From assembly GCA_002698425.1 (NCBI GenBank), contig NZXU01000101.1:186001-250000 (forward strand): 64,000 bases of DNA. Direction: 5' to 3'. The DNA comes from Ahrensia sp. GTDB lineage: Bacteria > Pseudomonadota > Alphaproteobacteria > Rhizobiales > Rhizobiaceae. The number at the start of each line of letters is the position of its first letter. Positions within the stretch are counted from its first letter, which is position 1. Position numbers and translations under genes: made by a program. The notes beneath the pieces are model-generated. The model made no database searches, was not told where the DNA came from, and saw only the letters and a list, made by a program, of their open reading frames with translations. Below are positions 41,344-55,815 of this stretch, piece after piece.

Positions 41344-41970
41344 TCAGACGGAGCGCTTGGCTGCCAGCATCCACAAGCCTCCGCCGATCAGGCATGTTCC
41401 GGAAATGCGCTCCACGGGCCTGATATTCTTCCGGTTCAGCCAGCTGCCGGTCCGCCCCGCCGCAAAGGCGTAGACACTGTCGCAGACCGTCGCAACGATG
41501 ACGAAAGTCGCTCCCAATATCACCGTCTGAGCCGCCGGGTTTCCCGATGTGGACACGAATTGCGGGATGAAGGCGCCGAACAGGAAGAGCGCCTTCGGGT
41601 TGGACCAGATCACCACGAAGCCCTGCCAGACATAGCCCGCCATCGAGCGGGCCTTGACCGATCCATCGGCCTCGCCGAGCGATCCGTCAGCCCGCCACAG
41701 CTTCATCCCCAGCCAAATCAGATAAAGCGCGCCGGCCACTTTCAGCAGGACGAACGCCTCGCCAACGACCGCGACGACCTTGTTCAGCCCGACCGCGAGA
41801 ATGGCGATCATCGTCAGGATGCCAAGTTGCGTGCCCGCCACGTTGAGCAATCCGGCCCTCGATCCCGCGCGCAGCGAATTAGCGATAATGACCGTTACCG
41901 TCGGTCCGGGCACGATGACAATGAGAAAACTGGCGATCGCAAAGGCCAACCAGGCGTTCAAGTCGATCAT
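41344..41970 (-). CDS. LysE/RhtB-family exporter
   Basis: A 208-residue membrane protein with about six helices and the family opening: WLAFAIASFLIVIVPGPTVTVIIANSLRAG, then GVTQLG-like GTQLGILTMIAILAVGL and LKVAGALYLIWLGMKLWR. The mid-protein GFVVIWSNPKALFLFGAFIPQFV is the second conserved block. LysE/RhtB proteins export basic amino acids or homoserine and threonine; the cargo here is unknown. It lies downstream of gyrA on the same strand after a 57-bp gap containing a large inverted repeat. Confidence 0.88.
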   Translation of the reverse strand: MIDLNAWLAFAIASFLIVIVPGPTVTVIIANSLRAGSRAGLLNVAGTQLGILTMIAILAVGLNKVVAVVGEAFVLLKVAGALYLIWLGMKLWRADGSLGEADGSVKARSMAGYVWQGFVVIWSNPKALFLFGAFIPQFVSTSGNPAAQTVILGATFVIVATVCDSVYAFAAGRTGSWLNRKNIRPVERISGTCLIGGGLWMLAAKRSV

Positions 41971-41979
41971 GGAATGGGT

Positions 41980-42020
41980 CTCCGGCTGCGGCTGTCGTCT
42001 CGACTAAGCCACAGCCGGAG
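41980..42020. repeat. 9-bp inverted repeat after gyrA
   Basis: CTCCGGCTG at 41980-41988 and CAGCCGGAG at 42012-42020 are perfect complements with a 23-base loop, between the gyrA stop and the lysE-type gene start. No T-run follows on the minus strand. It could be a weak or Rho-assisted gyrA end or simply a stable mRNA structure. Confidence 0.35.
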
Positions 42021-42027
42021 GGTCGTG

Positions 42028-44841
<2,814 letters not shown>

Positions 44842-45007
44842 TGAAGTTATGCTTTGTTGTTCAGAATCATTGGTTTGAAGTTAGCCGAACGGGCTGCAAA
44901 AAGCGAACATTCGCCCCGTTTTTCCCGTCATTTCGCCAGCCCGCCCGCCAACGCATCATGTAATGTCGCCTCTTGCCGGTTACCACCCGCGGCTGATAGG
45001 CAAAATC

Positions 45008-45637
45008 ATGAACGCGGATCTGCTCATAAACGCCGTCGTGACGCTTTTCGTCACCATCGACCCGCCCGGTCTGGCGCCGCTTTTCCTGGCTGTGACCGCG
45101 GGCATGAACCGGGCCGAACGCAGCCAGGTCGCGCTGCGCGCCAGCATCATCGCTTTCGTCGTCTTCGTGGTATTCGCGCTCGCCGGCACGGTGATCCTGC
45201 AGCTCTTCGGCATCACGCTCCCGGCGTTTCGGGTGGCCGGCGGATTGCTGCTTTTCTGGATCGCCTTCGAGATGGTGTTCGAGCGCCGCCAGGAGCGCCA
45301 CGAGAATACCGCCAAGCGCGCCATCACGCAGGACGAGATCCATGGCGTTTCCGTCTTCCCGCTGGCGATCCCGCTGATGGCGGGGCCCGGCGCGATCTCG
45401 GCGACCATCCTTCTGTCCGGAGATTTCTCGGGCGCGCTCGATCGCGCCGCGCTGATCGGCATTCTGTTCGCGATCGTTGCGCTGACCTACGGGGTCTATC
45501 TGCTGGCGGAACGTGTCGAGGGCCTGCTTGGCGCGACGGGCCGCACGGTGCTGACCCGCCTCCTCGGCGTCATCCTGTCGGCGCTGGCCGTGCAATTCGT
45601 CGCCGACGGCGTCAAGGCGCTCGTTGCCGCCTCCTGA
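45008..45637 (+). CDS. MarC-family integral membrane protein
   Basis: A 209-residue protein with six hydrophobic helices and conserved TIDPPGLAPLFLAVTAGM near the start and FPLAIPLMAGPGAISATILLS in the middle. These are signatures of the UPF0056/MarC group, whose transport role is unproven despite the old name linking it to multiple antibiotic resistance. ATG 45008 (MNADLLINAVV) was chosen because homologues start here; an in-frame ATG at 44963 would add 15 residues. It diverges from gyrA across a 166-bp gap. Confidence 0.86.
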   Translation: MNADLLINAVVTLFVTIDPPGLAPLFLAVTAGMNRAERSQVALRASIIAFVVFVVFALAGTVILQLFGITLPAFRVAGGLLLFWIAFEMVFERRQERHENTAKRAITQDEIHGVSVFPLAIPLMAGPGAISATILLSGDFSGALDRAALIGILFAIVALTYGVYLLAERVEGLLGATGRTVLTRLLGVILSALAVQFVADGVKALVAAS

Positions 45638-45640
45638 CGG

Positions 45641-46051
45641 TCAGCGCAGCGCGTCCAGATCGACATCCATCCCGGCGCCGCCGAAGCCGTGAACGCTGTC
45701 ATGGGCGCGCACGGTGACCGTCGCGATATCATCGGGGATTTCGATGCCTGTCTGCGACCGGGTAAAAGGCTGCTCCGTCTCGTGCGGGTGCAGCAGCACG
45801 CGTTCTCCGTAGACGGCGCCGTCCGGCCCTTCCACCACCCATTTATCGGCATAGTGGTCCCAACCCTCGTCGGCATGGCGCACCGACACGTCGAAACGCC
45901 ATGTGACGGCCGCCTCGCGTTGCGCCTTGACGCCGACGACATCGGCTTCGCCGGCAAAGACCTGAGTCAGCGACACCAGAATGGCGGCAATGGTCACGAG
46001 CGCGATTGACAGCGCCGTGGCGTCAAACCTCGTTCCTCGCCGCGCATTCAT
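45641..46051 (-). CDS. Hypothetical exported protein
   Basis: A 136-residue protein with an N-terminal hydrophobic helix (TALSIALVTIAAILVSLTQV) followed by FAGEADVVGV, so either exported or anchored. The mature region predicts a beta-sandwich: EAAVTWRFDVSVRHADEGWD, KWVVEGPDGAVYGERVLLHP and DDIATVTVRAHDSVHG. Related proteins appear beside ssb and marC in other Hyphomicrobiales as far as I recall, but no function is known. It lies 10 bp after the ssb stop on the same strand. Confidence 0.68.
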   Translation of the reverse strand: MNARRGTRFDATALSIALVTIAAILVSLTQVFAGEADVVGVKAQREAAVTWRFDVSVRHADEGWDHYADKWVVEGPDGAVYGERVLLHPHETEQPFTRSQTGIEIPDDIATVTVRAHDSVHGFGGAGMDVDLDALR

Positions 46052-46061
46052 GGTTCAGCCC

Positions 46062-46574
46062 TCAGAACGGAATCTCGTCATCCATGTCGCGGACGAAATC
46101 GTCGCCGCCCGACGGAGCCGATCCGCCACGGTCATTGCCGTAGCCGCCTCCACCGCCGCCGCTGACGCGCTGCTGGCCACCGCCATATCCGCCGCCACCG
46201 CCATAGGAGCCTTCGCCCTCGCCGCGGCTGTCGAGCATCTGGAGGTCGCCGCGGAAGCGCTGCAGCACGATCTCGGTCGTGTATTTGTCCTGGCCGCTCT
46301 GGTCCTGCCATTTGCGGGTCTGCAGCTGGCCTTCGATATAGACCTTGGCGCCCTTCTTCAGATAGTTCTCGGCGACCTTCACCAGGTTCTCGTTGAAGAT
46401 CACGACACGGTGCCATTCCGTGCGCTCGCGCCGTTCGCCGGAATTCTTGTCGCGCCAGGTCTCGGAGGTCGCCACCGAAAGATTGACCACCGCATCGCCC
46501 GAATTGAGCCGACGGATTTCAGGGTCGGCGCCCAGGTTGCCGACCAAAATTACCTTGTTCACGCTGCCAGCCAT
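46062..46574 (-). CDS. ssb: Single-stranded DNA-binding protein
   Basis: A 170-residue SSB. The OB fold covers residues 1-110 ([42 protein letters not shown]). A glycine-rich spacer with GGGGYGGG repeats follows, and the C-terminal acidic tip DMDDEIPF binds partner proteins. ATG 46574 is the conserved start. It diverges from uvrA, and both probably answer to the SOS box at 46680-46694, an arrangement shared by many bacteria. Confidence 0.97.
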   Translation of the reverse strand: MAGSVNKVILVGNLGADPEIRRLNSGDAVVNLSVATSETWRDKNSGERRERTEWHRVVIFNENLVKVAENYLKKGAKVYIEGQLQTRKWQDQSGQDKYTTEIVLQRFRGDLQMLDSRGEGEGSYGGGGGYGGGQQRVSGGGGGGYGNDRGGSAPSGGDDFVRDMDDEIPF

Positions 46575-46679
46575 GACGCCAACACTCCCGCCATTTGTCC
46601 ATTGAATATGAACATCCACCCTATCCAAGCGCGCGATGCGTCTCCACTCCGACGCGCGATGGTCCACAGGGTCTTTTTT

Positions 46680-46694
46680 GTTCTTGTATTGTTC
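46680..46694. promoter_or_regulatory. LexA (SOS) box between ssb and uvrA
   Basis: GTTC-TTGTATT-GTTC is an exact match to the alphaproteobacterial LexA consensus GTTC-N7-GTTC. It lies 106 bp upstream of the ssb start and 130 bp upstream of the uvrA start, within the shared 249-bp divergent region, so LexA here could repress one or both genes. The surrounding sequence is T-rich (TTTTTT just before it). Confidence 0.85.
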
Positions 46695-46823
46695 TATCTT
46701 TTTCGCGATCACCTTGTCAAGTTTGCACAGGCGAGTCGGCGAAAGTCAGCAGAGATCGCGCGATTCTATCGACATGTGGCTTCGCGTGCTTAAATGAGAG
46801 AAGACCAAACAGTCATCCTTCCC

Positions 46824-49742
<2,919 letters not shown>

Positions 49743-49815
49743 CGCGTAACGCGGCCGCGCCGTTTCCACATCGCCGCCATTGATAGCCGTCAAGGAATTT
49801 CCACAATCGAATTCC

Positions 49816-49859
49816 TACCTTCCGGCCACCCCGCGAGCACGGGGCACGCAAAGGAGGTA
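49816..49859 (+). promoter_or_regulatory. Possible RNA thermometer over the hsp20 ribosome-binding site
   Basis: TACCTTCC at 49816-49823 can pair with the Shine-Dalgarno GGAGGTA (49853-49859), with only U49821 bulged. Inside, CCCCG (49829-49833) pairs with CGGGG (49840-49844) over a six-base loop. A stable inner hairpin plus a bulged outer stem hiding the ribosome site is the design of ROSE-type thermometers, common on rhizobial small heat-shock genes. The classic UYGCU ROSE motif is not clearly present, so the class is uncertain. Confidence 0.45.
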
Positions 49860-49862
49860 TTC

Positions 49863-50351
49863 ATGGCTGAAAACAGAAAGAGCAATGTTCCTTCCATGTG
49901 GTCCGGCGGAATGTTCGACGACTTCCGCAAGGAAATGGACGATGCGATCTCCAGCTTCTTCGGCGGCCAGCGCGGCTGGCCCGCGCCGTCCAAGGCATGG
50001 GGGAACATGCCGGCCGGGCTGGTCAATCCCGCCATCGACGTCACCGAGAACGACGACTCCATCACGCTGACCGCGGAGCTCCCGGGTCTTGCAGAGGAGG
50101 ATGTCGACCTGACGGTGCGCGAGGGCGTCCTGACGCTGAAGGGCGAGAAGAAGCATGAGCGCGACGAGGACAAGGACAATGTCCATGTCACCGAACGCTC
50201 CTACGGATCGTTCCAGCGCACCATGCCGGTGCCGGACCGTGTCGATGCCGACAAGATCAGCGCCAAATTCGACAAGGGCGTGCTGAAGGTCGTTATGCCG
50301 AAAAAGGCGGAATCCGTGTCCGCCGCGCGCAAGATCGCCATCGATAAATAG
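49863..50351 (+). CDS. Small heat-shock protein, Hsp20/alpha-crystallin family
   Basis: A 162-residue chaperone. The N-terminal arm (1-55) contains FDDFRKEMDDAISSFFGG. The alpha-crystallin domain runs from VNPAIDVTENDDSITLTAELPG through EEDVDLTVREGVLTLKGEKK to FDKGVLKVVMPKK, and the tail is short. It holds unfolding proteins in a refoldable state. The ribosome site AAGGAGGT (49851-49858) is near perfect and may be masked at low temperature by upstream pairing. It stands alone after uvrA. Confidence 0.95.
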   Translation: MAENRKSNVPSMWSGGMFDDFRKEMDDAISSFFGGQRGWPAPSKAWGNMPAGLVNPAIDVTENDDSITLTAELPGLAEEDVDLTVREGVLTLKGEKKHERDEDKDNVHVTERSYGSFQRTMPVPDRVDADKISAKFDKGVLKVVMPKKAESVSAARKIAIDK

Positions 50352-50451
50352 CGCCTGGAATTTGCAGGATGTGTCAGGAACCGGCCGGTCATCCCGGCCG
50401 GTTTTCCGCTTTCGGGTTGCCGCCGCCCGCCAGTTGCGCCAAGCATGCGCC

Positions 50452-51264
50452 ATGGCAAATCGCGGCATCATTAGATCGGGCATGGGCGGCTGGAATTTCG
50501 AGCCCTGGCAAGGCGTCTTCTATCCGGACGACCTGCCGAAGAAACGCCAGCTCGAATATGCCAGCCGGGAGGTCACAACCATCGAGGTCAACGCCACCTA
50601 TTACGGTTCCCAGAAGCCGGCGACGATCGCGAAATGGGGCGAGGAAGCGCCCGACGGCTTCGTCTTCGCCATCAAGGGCAACCGCTTCGTCACCAACAAG
50701 AAGGTGCTTGGCAGCGCGGCCGAGTCACTGACGAAATTCTTTTCCCAGCAATTGTCCGTCCTTGGCGACAAGCTCGGGCCGATCCTCTGGCAATTCGCGC
50801 CGACCAAGAAATTCGAGCCGGACGATTTCGAGGCTTTCCTGAAACTCCTGCCGGCCGAGGAAAACGGTGTCCGCTTCCGGCACGCGCTGGAAGTGCGCCA
50901 CGAGAGTTTCGCCGTCCCGCAATTCGCCGAGCTTGCCGCCCAATACAACGCGGCCATCGTCTATGCGGACCATTTCACCTATCCGGCCATCGCCGACGTG
51001 ACCGCCGATTTCGTCTATGCGCGCCTGCAGACCGGCGACGACGCCATCCCGACCGCCTATGCGCCGGACACCATGGATGCATGGGCCAGGCGGGCGCTGA
51101 CCTGGGCCGAAGGCGGTGTGCCGGACGACCTGCCGCTCGCAGCGCCCGACCGCAAGCCGGAACAGACGCCGCGCGACGTCTTCGTCTATTTCATCCACGA
51201 AGGCAAAATCCGCGCCCCGCACGCGGCGATGGATTTCCTGAAACGCGTCGGCGAGGCCGGCTGA
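50452..51264 (+). CDS. DUF72 (YecE-like) protein
   Basis: A 270-residue TIM-barrel protein of the DUF72 family: RSGMGGWNFEPWQGVFYP at the start, TIEVNATYYGSQKPATIAKW, FVFAIKGNRFVTN, then LEVRHESF and FVYARLQTGDD. The function is unknown; a role in nucleic acid processing or a nuclease activity has been proposed. ATG 50452 follows the family start; an earlier in-frame ATG adds 30 residues without similarity. It converges on nnrD (7-bp gap). Confidence 0.85.
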   Translation: MANRGIIRSGMGGWNFEPWQGVFYPDDLPKKRQLEYASREVTTIEVNATYYGSQKPATIAKWGEEAPDGFVFAIKGNRFVTNKKVLGSAAESLTKFFSQQLSVLGDKLGPILWQFAPTKKFEPDDFEAFLKLLPAEENGVRFRHALEVRHESFAVPQFAELAAQYNAAIVYADHFTYPAIADVTADFVYARLQTGDDAIPTAYAPDTMDAWARRALTWAEGGVPDDLPLAAPDRKPEQTPRDVFVYFIHEGKIRAPHAAMDFLKRVGEAG

Positions 51265-51271
51265 TCCGTCG

Positions 51272-52798
51272 TCAGGACAGCATCGGCGCCAGCGCTGGCG
51301 CTATTCCCGATACGAGGTCTTCGGCGATGGCCAGTGGCCCGGCCGCCCTGCCCGCCTCGCCATGCAACCAGGCGGCGGCGCAGGCTGCTTCGAAACACGG
51401 CATATCCTGCGCCAGCAGGCCGGCAACCACGCCGGCCAGCACGTCGCCCGACCCGGCCGTCGCCAAGGCAGGTGTCGCGTTGGAATTGATCGCGGCCCGT
51501 CCGTCCGGCGCGGCGATCACCGTGTCCGGCCCCTTGTAGAGCACGATCGCATTCGCCCGGCTGGACGCCTGGAGCGCCTTGTCGAGTTTCGACAGTCTCC
51601 CGTCCTCGGCGAGATCGGGGAAAAGCCGTGCGAACTCGCCCTCATGCGGCGTCAGGACCAGGGCGGACGCCGCGCTTCCCTTCGCCGCGTCGAACAGGGC
51701 GGCATGATCGCTGGCAAAAGCGGTGATGCCATCCGCATCGAGCACCAGCCGCAGTCCGGTTGCGTGTCTTTCTTCCAGCAACGAAAGCGCGATCAGCCGC
51801 GCAGTCGACAGGTCGCCAAAGCCCGGGCCGAGGACACAAGCCCGGCAGCCCTTCAAGCCCCTCAGCCGGTCATAGGCATCGTCCGGCTGGCATGGGCGCA
51901 GCATGATCGAGGTCACCTGCGCCGCATGGATGTCCAGCGCATCCGGTTGCCCGAGGATCGTCACCGCGCCCGCCCCGGCCCGCTGCGCGGCCATTGCCGA
52001 CAATCGCGCCGCGCCGGTCGCATGCCGCCCGCCGGAAAACACCGCCGCATGGCCACGCGCATATTTGTGCCAGCCCGTGTTCGCGCGAGGCAGCGCATCG
52101 GCCCAAAGCGCTGGGCCGTTCTCGAAAACGCTCGGCGGATCGTCGCCGAAGACTTCCGCGCGGACGCCGATATCCGCCACGACGGTCTCGCCGCACAGCG
52201 CCCGGCCCGGATAAAGCAGATGTCCGGGCTTCTTGCGAAAAAAGGTCACGGTCGCATCGGCTGCGACCGCACCTCCGAGATCGGCGCCGCTGTCGCCATT
52301 GACGCCGCTCGGCAGATCGACGGCGACAATGCGGCTTCCGGCGTCACGCGCCTTTGCGAGCGCAGTGCCGGCGTCGTCGGGCAGGCCCCGGGTCAGGCCC
52401 GAGCCGAACAAGGCGTCAATCACCACATCGTCAGGGGCGGGATGGAAAGCTTCCGGGCCCTCGGCGAGAACGGAGCAGCGCCCCGCCGCGATCGCCGCGT
52501 CGGTTCCCGGTTTCGGCGCGCCGAACGGATGGAGCGTGACCGCCATCCCCGCCTCGCGCAAAATTTGCGCCGCGACATAGCCGTCGCCGCCATTGTTGCC
52601 CGGGCCGCACAGCACCGATACCCGCGCCGCATCGCCAAACCGATCCAGCACGAGCCGCGCCACGGCGGCGCCTGCATTATCCATGAGCGCGATGCCCGAA
52701 GCATAGGCATTGCCGATCGTCCACTTGTCGGCGCGGGCCATTTGCTCACATGCCAACAATGCGTTGGGCCAATCCCCCCTTCGCCACGCTGTCGTCAT
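51272..52798 (-). CDS. nnrD: Bifunctional NAD(P)H-hydrate epimerase / ADP-dependent dehydratase
   Basis: A 508-residue repair enzyme. The N-terminal epimerase domain (about 20-215) has DNAGAAVARLVLDRFG and CGPGNNGGDGYVAAQIL. The C-terminal dehydratase has TPHEGEFARLFPD and the nucleotide-site motif GSGDVLAGVVAGLL. It repairs damaged NADH and NADPH. ATG 52798 (MTTAWRRGDW) was chosen: GGAAGG lies five bases upstream, while the in-frame ATG at 52822 sits inside the regulatory palindrome. It diverges from glnB; the pair is conserved in Hyphomicrobiales. Confidence 0.92.
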   Translation of the reverse strand: MTTAWRRGDWPNALLACEQMARADKWTIGNAYASGIALMDNAGAAVARLVLDRFGDAARVSVLCGPGNNGGDGYVAAQILREAGMAVTLHPFGAPKPGTDAAIAAGRCSVLAEGPEAFHPAPDDVVIDALFGSGLTRGLPDDAGTALAKARDAGSRIVAVDLPSGVNGDSGADLGGAVAADATVTFFRKKPGHLLYPGRALCGETVVADIGVRAEVFGDDPPSVFENGPALWADALPRANTGWHKYARGHAAVFSGGRHATGAARLSAMAAQRAGAGAVTILGQPDALDIHAAQVTSIMLRPCQPDDAYDRLRGLKGCRACVLGPGFGDLSTARLIALSLLEERHATGLRLVLDADGITAFASDHAALFDAAKGSAASALVLTPHEGEFARLFPDLAEDGRLSKLDKALQASSRANAIVLYKGPDTVIAAPDGRAAINSNATPALATAGSGDVLAGVVAGLLAQDMPCFEAACAAAWLHGEAGRAAGPLAIAEDLVSGIAPALAPMLS

Positions 52799-52812
52799 CG
52801 ATCCTTCCATAA

Positions 52813-52849
52813 TGCCTATCATATAGGCATACTGCCTAAATAGTTGGCT
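52813..52849. promoter_or_regulatory. Tandem dyads upstream of glnB (candidate NtrC enhancer)
   Basis: A perfect 17-bp dyad TGCCTA-N5-TAGGCA occupies 52813-52829, and a degenerate copy TGCCTA-N5-TTGGCT occupies 52833-52849. Their centres are 20 bp apart, two helical turns. The site begins about 145 bp upstream of the -24 element of the glnB promoter, a normal enhancer distance. A related dyad lies at 21864-21880 before dusB-ntrBC. I infer an NtrC binding site, but the inner bases differ from the enteric NtrC consensus. Confidence 0.5.
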
Positions 52850-52863
52850 GTTTTGGCCCGTAA

Positions 52864-53349
<486 letters not shown>

Positions 53350-53412
53350 TCGTACGTTTTCGCGTGCGTCCGTTTCTCCCAGCAATTTGCAGATCAGAAA
53401 AAGGGAAGACAA

Positions 53413-54819
53413 ATGAGTGCAAATGACATTCTGAAGAACATCAAGGACAACGAAGTCAAATTCGTCGACCTGCGCTTTACCGACCCGCGCGGTAAGATGC
53501 AGCACGTCACGATGGAGACCTCCGTTGTCGATGAGGACATGTTCGCTGACGGCGTGATGTTCGACGGTTCTTCGATCGCCGGCTGGAAAGCCATCAACGA
53601 GTCCGACATGGTCCTGATGCCTGACACCGAGACCGCCCATATGGACCCGTTCTACGCCCAGTCCACCATGGCGATCTTCTGCGACATCCTCGATCCGATG
53701 ACGGGCGAAGGCTATAGCCGCGATCCGCGCATGACGGCGAAGAAGGCCGAGGCCTATGTGAAGTCCGGCGGCTTTGGCGACACGGCCTATTTCGGCCCGG
53801 AGCCGGAATTCTTCCTGTTCGACGACGTCAAGTTCTCGACCGACATGTACAAGACCGGCTTCGAGGTCGACTCCGTCGAACTGCCGAACAACTGTGACAC
53901 GGAATACGAGACCGGCAACCTCGGTCACCGTCCGCGCGTCAAGGGCGGCTACTTCCCGGTCAACCCGATCGATTCGGCCCAGGACATCCGCTCCGAAATG
54001 CTCACCGTCCTCGGCGAGATGGGCGTGAAGATCGAAAAGCACCACCACGAAGTGGCGGCGGCTCAGCACGAATTGTCGATGCTGTTCAACACGCTCACCT
54101 TCAAGGCCGACGAAGTGCAGCTCTACAAATATGTCTGCCACAACGTCGCCCATGCCTACGGCAAGTCGGTCACCTTCATGCCGAAGCCGGTCTATGGCGA
54201 CAACGGCACCGGCATGCACGTCCACCAGTCGATCTGGGGCGACGGCAAGCCGCTCATGGCCGGTGACGGCTATGCGGGCCTGTCCGAGACCTGCCTCTAC
54301 TACATCGGCGGCATCATCAAGCACGCCAAGGCGCTGAATGCCTTCACCAACCCGTCGACGAACTCCTACAAGCGTCTCGTCCCGGGCTTCGAGGCACCGG
54401 TCCTGCTCGCCTATTCGGCGCGCAACCGTTCCGCGTCCTGCCGCATTCCGCACTCCGGCTCGCCGAAGGGCAAGCGCGTCGAAATCCGGTTCCCGGATCC
54501 GACCGCCAACCCGTATCTGGCCTTCGCCGCGATGCTGATGGCCGGCCTGGACGGCGTGAAGAACAAGATCCATCCGGGCGACCCGATGGACAAGGATCTC
54601 TACGACCTTCCGGCAGAAGAGCTGGCCGACATCCCGACCGTCTGCGGCTCGCTGCGTGAGGCGATCGCGGCTTGCCGCGCCGACAACGAGTTCCTCAAGG
54701 CCGGCGGCGTTTTCGACGACGACCAGATCGAGGCTTATCTCGAGCTCAAGGAAGAAGAAAACATCCGCTACGAGCACACGCCGAACCCGGTCGAATACGA
54801 CATGTACTACTCCTGCTGA
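53413..54819 (+). CDS. glnA: Glutamine synthetase type I
   Basis: A 468-residue GS-I enzyme. It shows FDGSSIAGW near residue 50, [12 protein letters not shown] with metal ligands near 130, [14 protein letters not shown] near 262-275, and [10 protein letters not shown] near 338. The adenylylation tyrosine is exactly Tyr397 in [10 protein letters not shown]. It makes glutamine from glutamate, ammonia and ATP. It follows glnB by 63 bp and ends in a strong terminator. Length and Tyr397 match the adenylylated GS-I-beta group. Confidence 0.98.
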   Translation: MSANDILKNIKDNEVKFVDLRFTDPRGKMQHVTMETSVVDEDMFADGVMFDGSSIAGWKAINESDMVLMPDTETAHMDPFYAQSTMAIFCDILDPMTGEGYSRDPRMTAKKAEAYVKSGGFGDTAYFGPEPEFFLFDDVKFSTDMYKTGFEVDSVELPNNCDTEYETGNLGHRPRVKGGYFPVNPIDSAQDIRSEMLTVLGEMGVKIEKHHHEVAAAQHELSMLFNTLTFKADEVQLYKYVCHNVAHAYGKSVTFMPKPVYGDNGTGMHVHQSIWGDGKPLMAGDGYAGLSETCLYYIGGIIKHAKALNAFTNPSTNSYKRLVPGFEAPVLLAYSARNRSASCRIPHSGSPKGKRVEIRFPDPTANPYLAFAAMLMAGLDGVKNKIHPGDPMDKDLYDLPAEELADIPTVCGSLREAIAACRADNEFLKAGGVFDDDQIEAYLELKEEENIRYEHTPNPVEYDMYYSC

Positions 54820-54847
54820 TTGCAGGCCCCGGGGACGGGTTTACCGG

Positions 54848-54880
54848 CCGGCGGCGCGAAAGCGCCGCCGGTTTTCTTTT
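54848..54880 (+). terminator. Intrinsic terminator of glnB-glnA
   Basis: A perfect 10-bp GC-rich stem, CCGGCGGCGC (54848-54857) with its complement at 54862-54871, closed by a GAAA tetraloop and followed by TTTTCTTTT. It lies 28 bp after the glnA stop and is the clearest Rho-independent terminator in the window. Confidence 0.92.
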
Positions 54881-54892
54881 GCGCAAAGGCCC

Positions 54893-55161
54893 AGAGCCTG
54901 TCATGGTTGGATTGAACCATTCTGCCGGAGCAGGTTTGGCCCAAGATCAAGGGATTTGGCGAAGGCCGTATCAAGATACGGCCAAGCCGAAGCCCGCGGG
55001 GATTGGGCCTAACATGCCCGGCCCTTCGGGTTTTCGTCCGGCGGACGCCCGCAGCGTCGGCGCGCTTGCCCGTAGTACCACTACGGGCTGCGCACGTCTC
55101 CTCGCGGTTCGCCTCGCCGGTCGCGAAACAGAATTGCTTCAATCCAACCATGACAGGCTCT
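54893..55161. repeat. 269-bp nested inverted-repeat element after glnA
   Basis: The outer ends, 54893-54916 and 55138-55161, are 24-bp perfect inverted copies (AGAGCCTGTCATGGTTGG and six more bases on the left), and complementarity continues imperfectly inward. Inside are perfect hairpins: 54964-54983 (8 bp, CAAG loop), 55068-55088 (9 bp, ACC loop), 55035-55047 (5 bp), plus GGCCCAA at 54938-54944 pairing with TTGGGCC at 55003-55009. It fills most of the 471-bp gap to the FKBP gene. No transposase is present; it looks like a non-autonomous, MITE-like or structured dispersed repeat. Confidence 0.75.
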
Positions 55162-55290
55162 ACGCCCTTTACAGCGGCAGGCCGGGAGTTATGCTGATCG
55201 GGTTCATCCTGAGGGGCCATGCCCCCGGAAAACCATTGGAGCGACGGCGACACGCCCGCGTCCAGAACCATTCCACCCGAAAGGCATATC

Positions 55291-55719
55291 ATGACCGAAG
55301 CCCAGCACGGCAATAAGGTGCATATCCATTATACCGGCAAGCTGACGGACGGGACCGTTTTCGATTCTTCCGAAGGCCGCGAGCCGCTGGAGTTCGAACT
55401 CGGCGCCGGCCAGGTCATTCCCGGCCTCGACAAGGCGATGCGCGGCATGAATGTCGGCGATACCAAGACGGTCACCATCGCCTCCGAGGAAGCCTATGGT
55501 CCGCACCACCCAGAAGGGGTCCATGTCGTCGAACGCGCCACACTGCCGCCGCAGGTCGACGCCCAGCCCGGCGCGCGGCTGCAGGCGACCGCGCAGGACG
55601 GCAACGTGATCCAGCTGACGGTTGTCGCCGCCGACGACGAGACCGTGACGCTGGATGCCAACCATCCGCTCGCCGGCAAGGATCTCGTCTTCGACGTCGA
55701 GCTCGTCGCCGTCAGCTAG
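55291..55719 (+). CDS. FKBP-type peptidyl-prolyl isomerase, SlyD-like
   Basis: A 142-residue protein. The FKBP core KVHIHYTGKLTDGTVFDSSE is interrupted by an insert-in-flap domain (about 70-120, beginning AYGPHHPEGVHVVER), as in SlyD, and ends GKDLVFDVELVAVS. The histidine- and cysteine-rich metal-binding tail of E. coli SlyD is missing. It should act as a folding chaperone and isomerase. ATG 55291 (MTEAQHGNKV) begins the conserved region. It stands just beyond the nested repeat. Confidence 0.92.
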   Translation: MTEAQHGNKVHIHYTGKLTDGTVFDSSEGREPLEFELGAGQVIPGLDKAMRGMNVGDTKTVTIASEEAYGPHHPEGVHVVERATLPPQVDAQPGARLQATAQDGNVIQLTVVAADDETVTLDANHPLAGKDLVFDVELVAVS

Positions 55720-55815
55720 ACCCCGACATTGCGGCGCAGGTTATCAGCCTGCGCCCCTTGCCCCGCCATCGCCGATTTGCCACACCTGCCGGTGTGCAAA
55801 TCGGGAGACATCGGC

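Noticed and set aside
54807..55313. A 168-residue minus-strand open frame between glnA and the FKBP gene
   Set aside because: It lies over the glnA terminator and the nested inverted repeat, whose palindromes give symmetrical open frames. No ribosome site or family signal.
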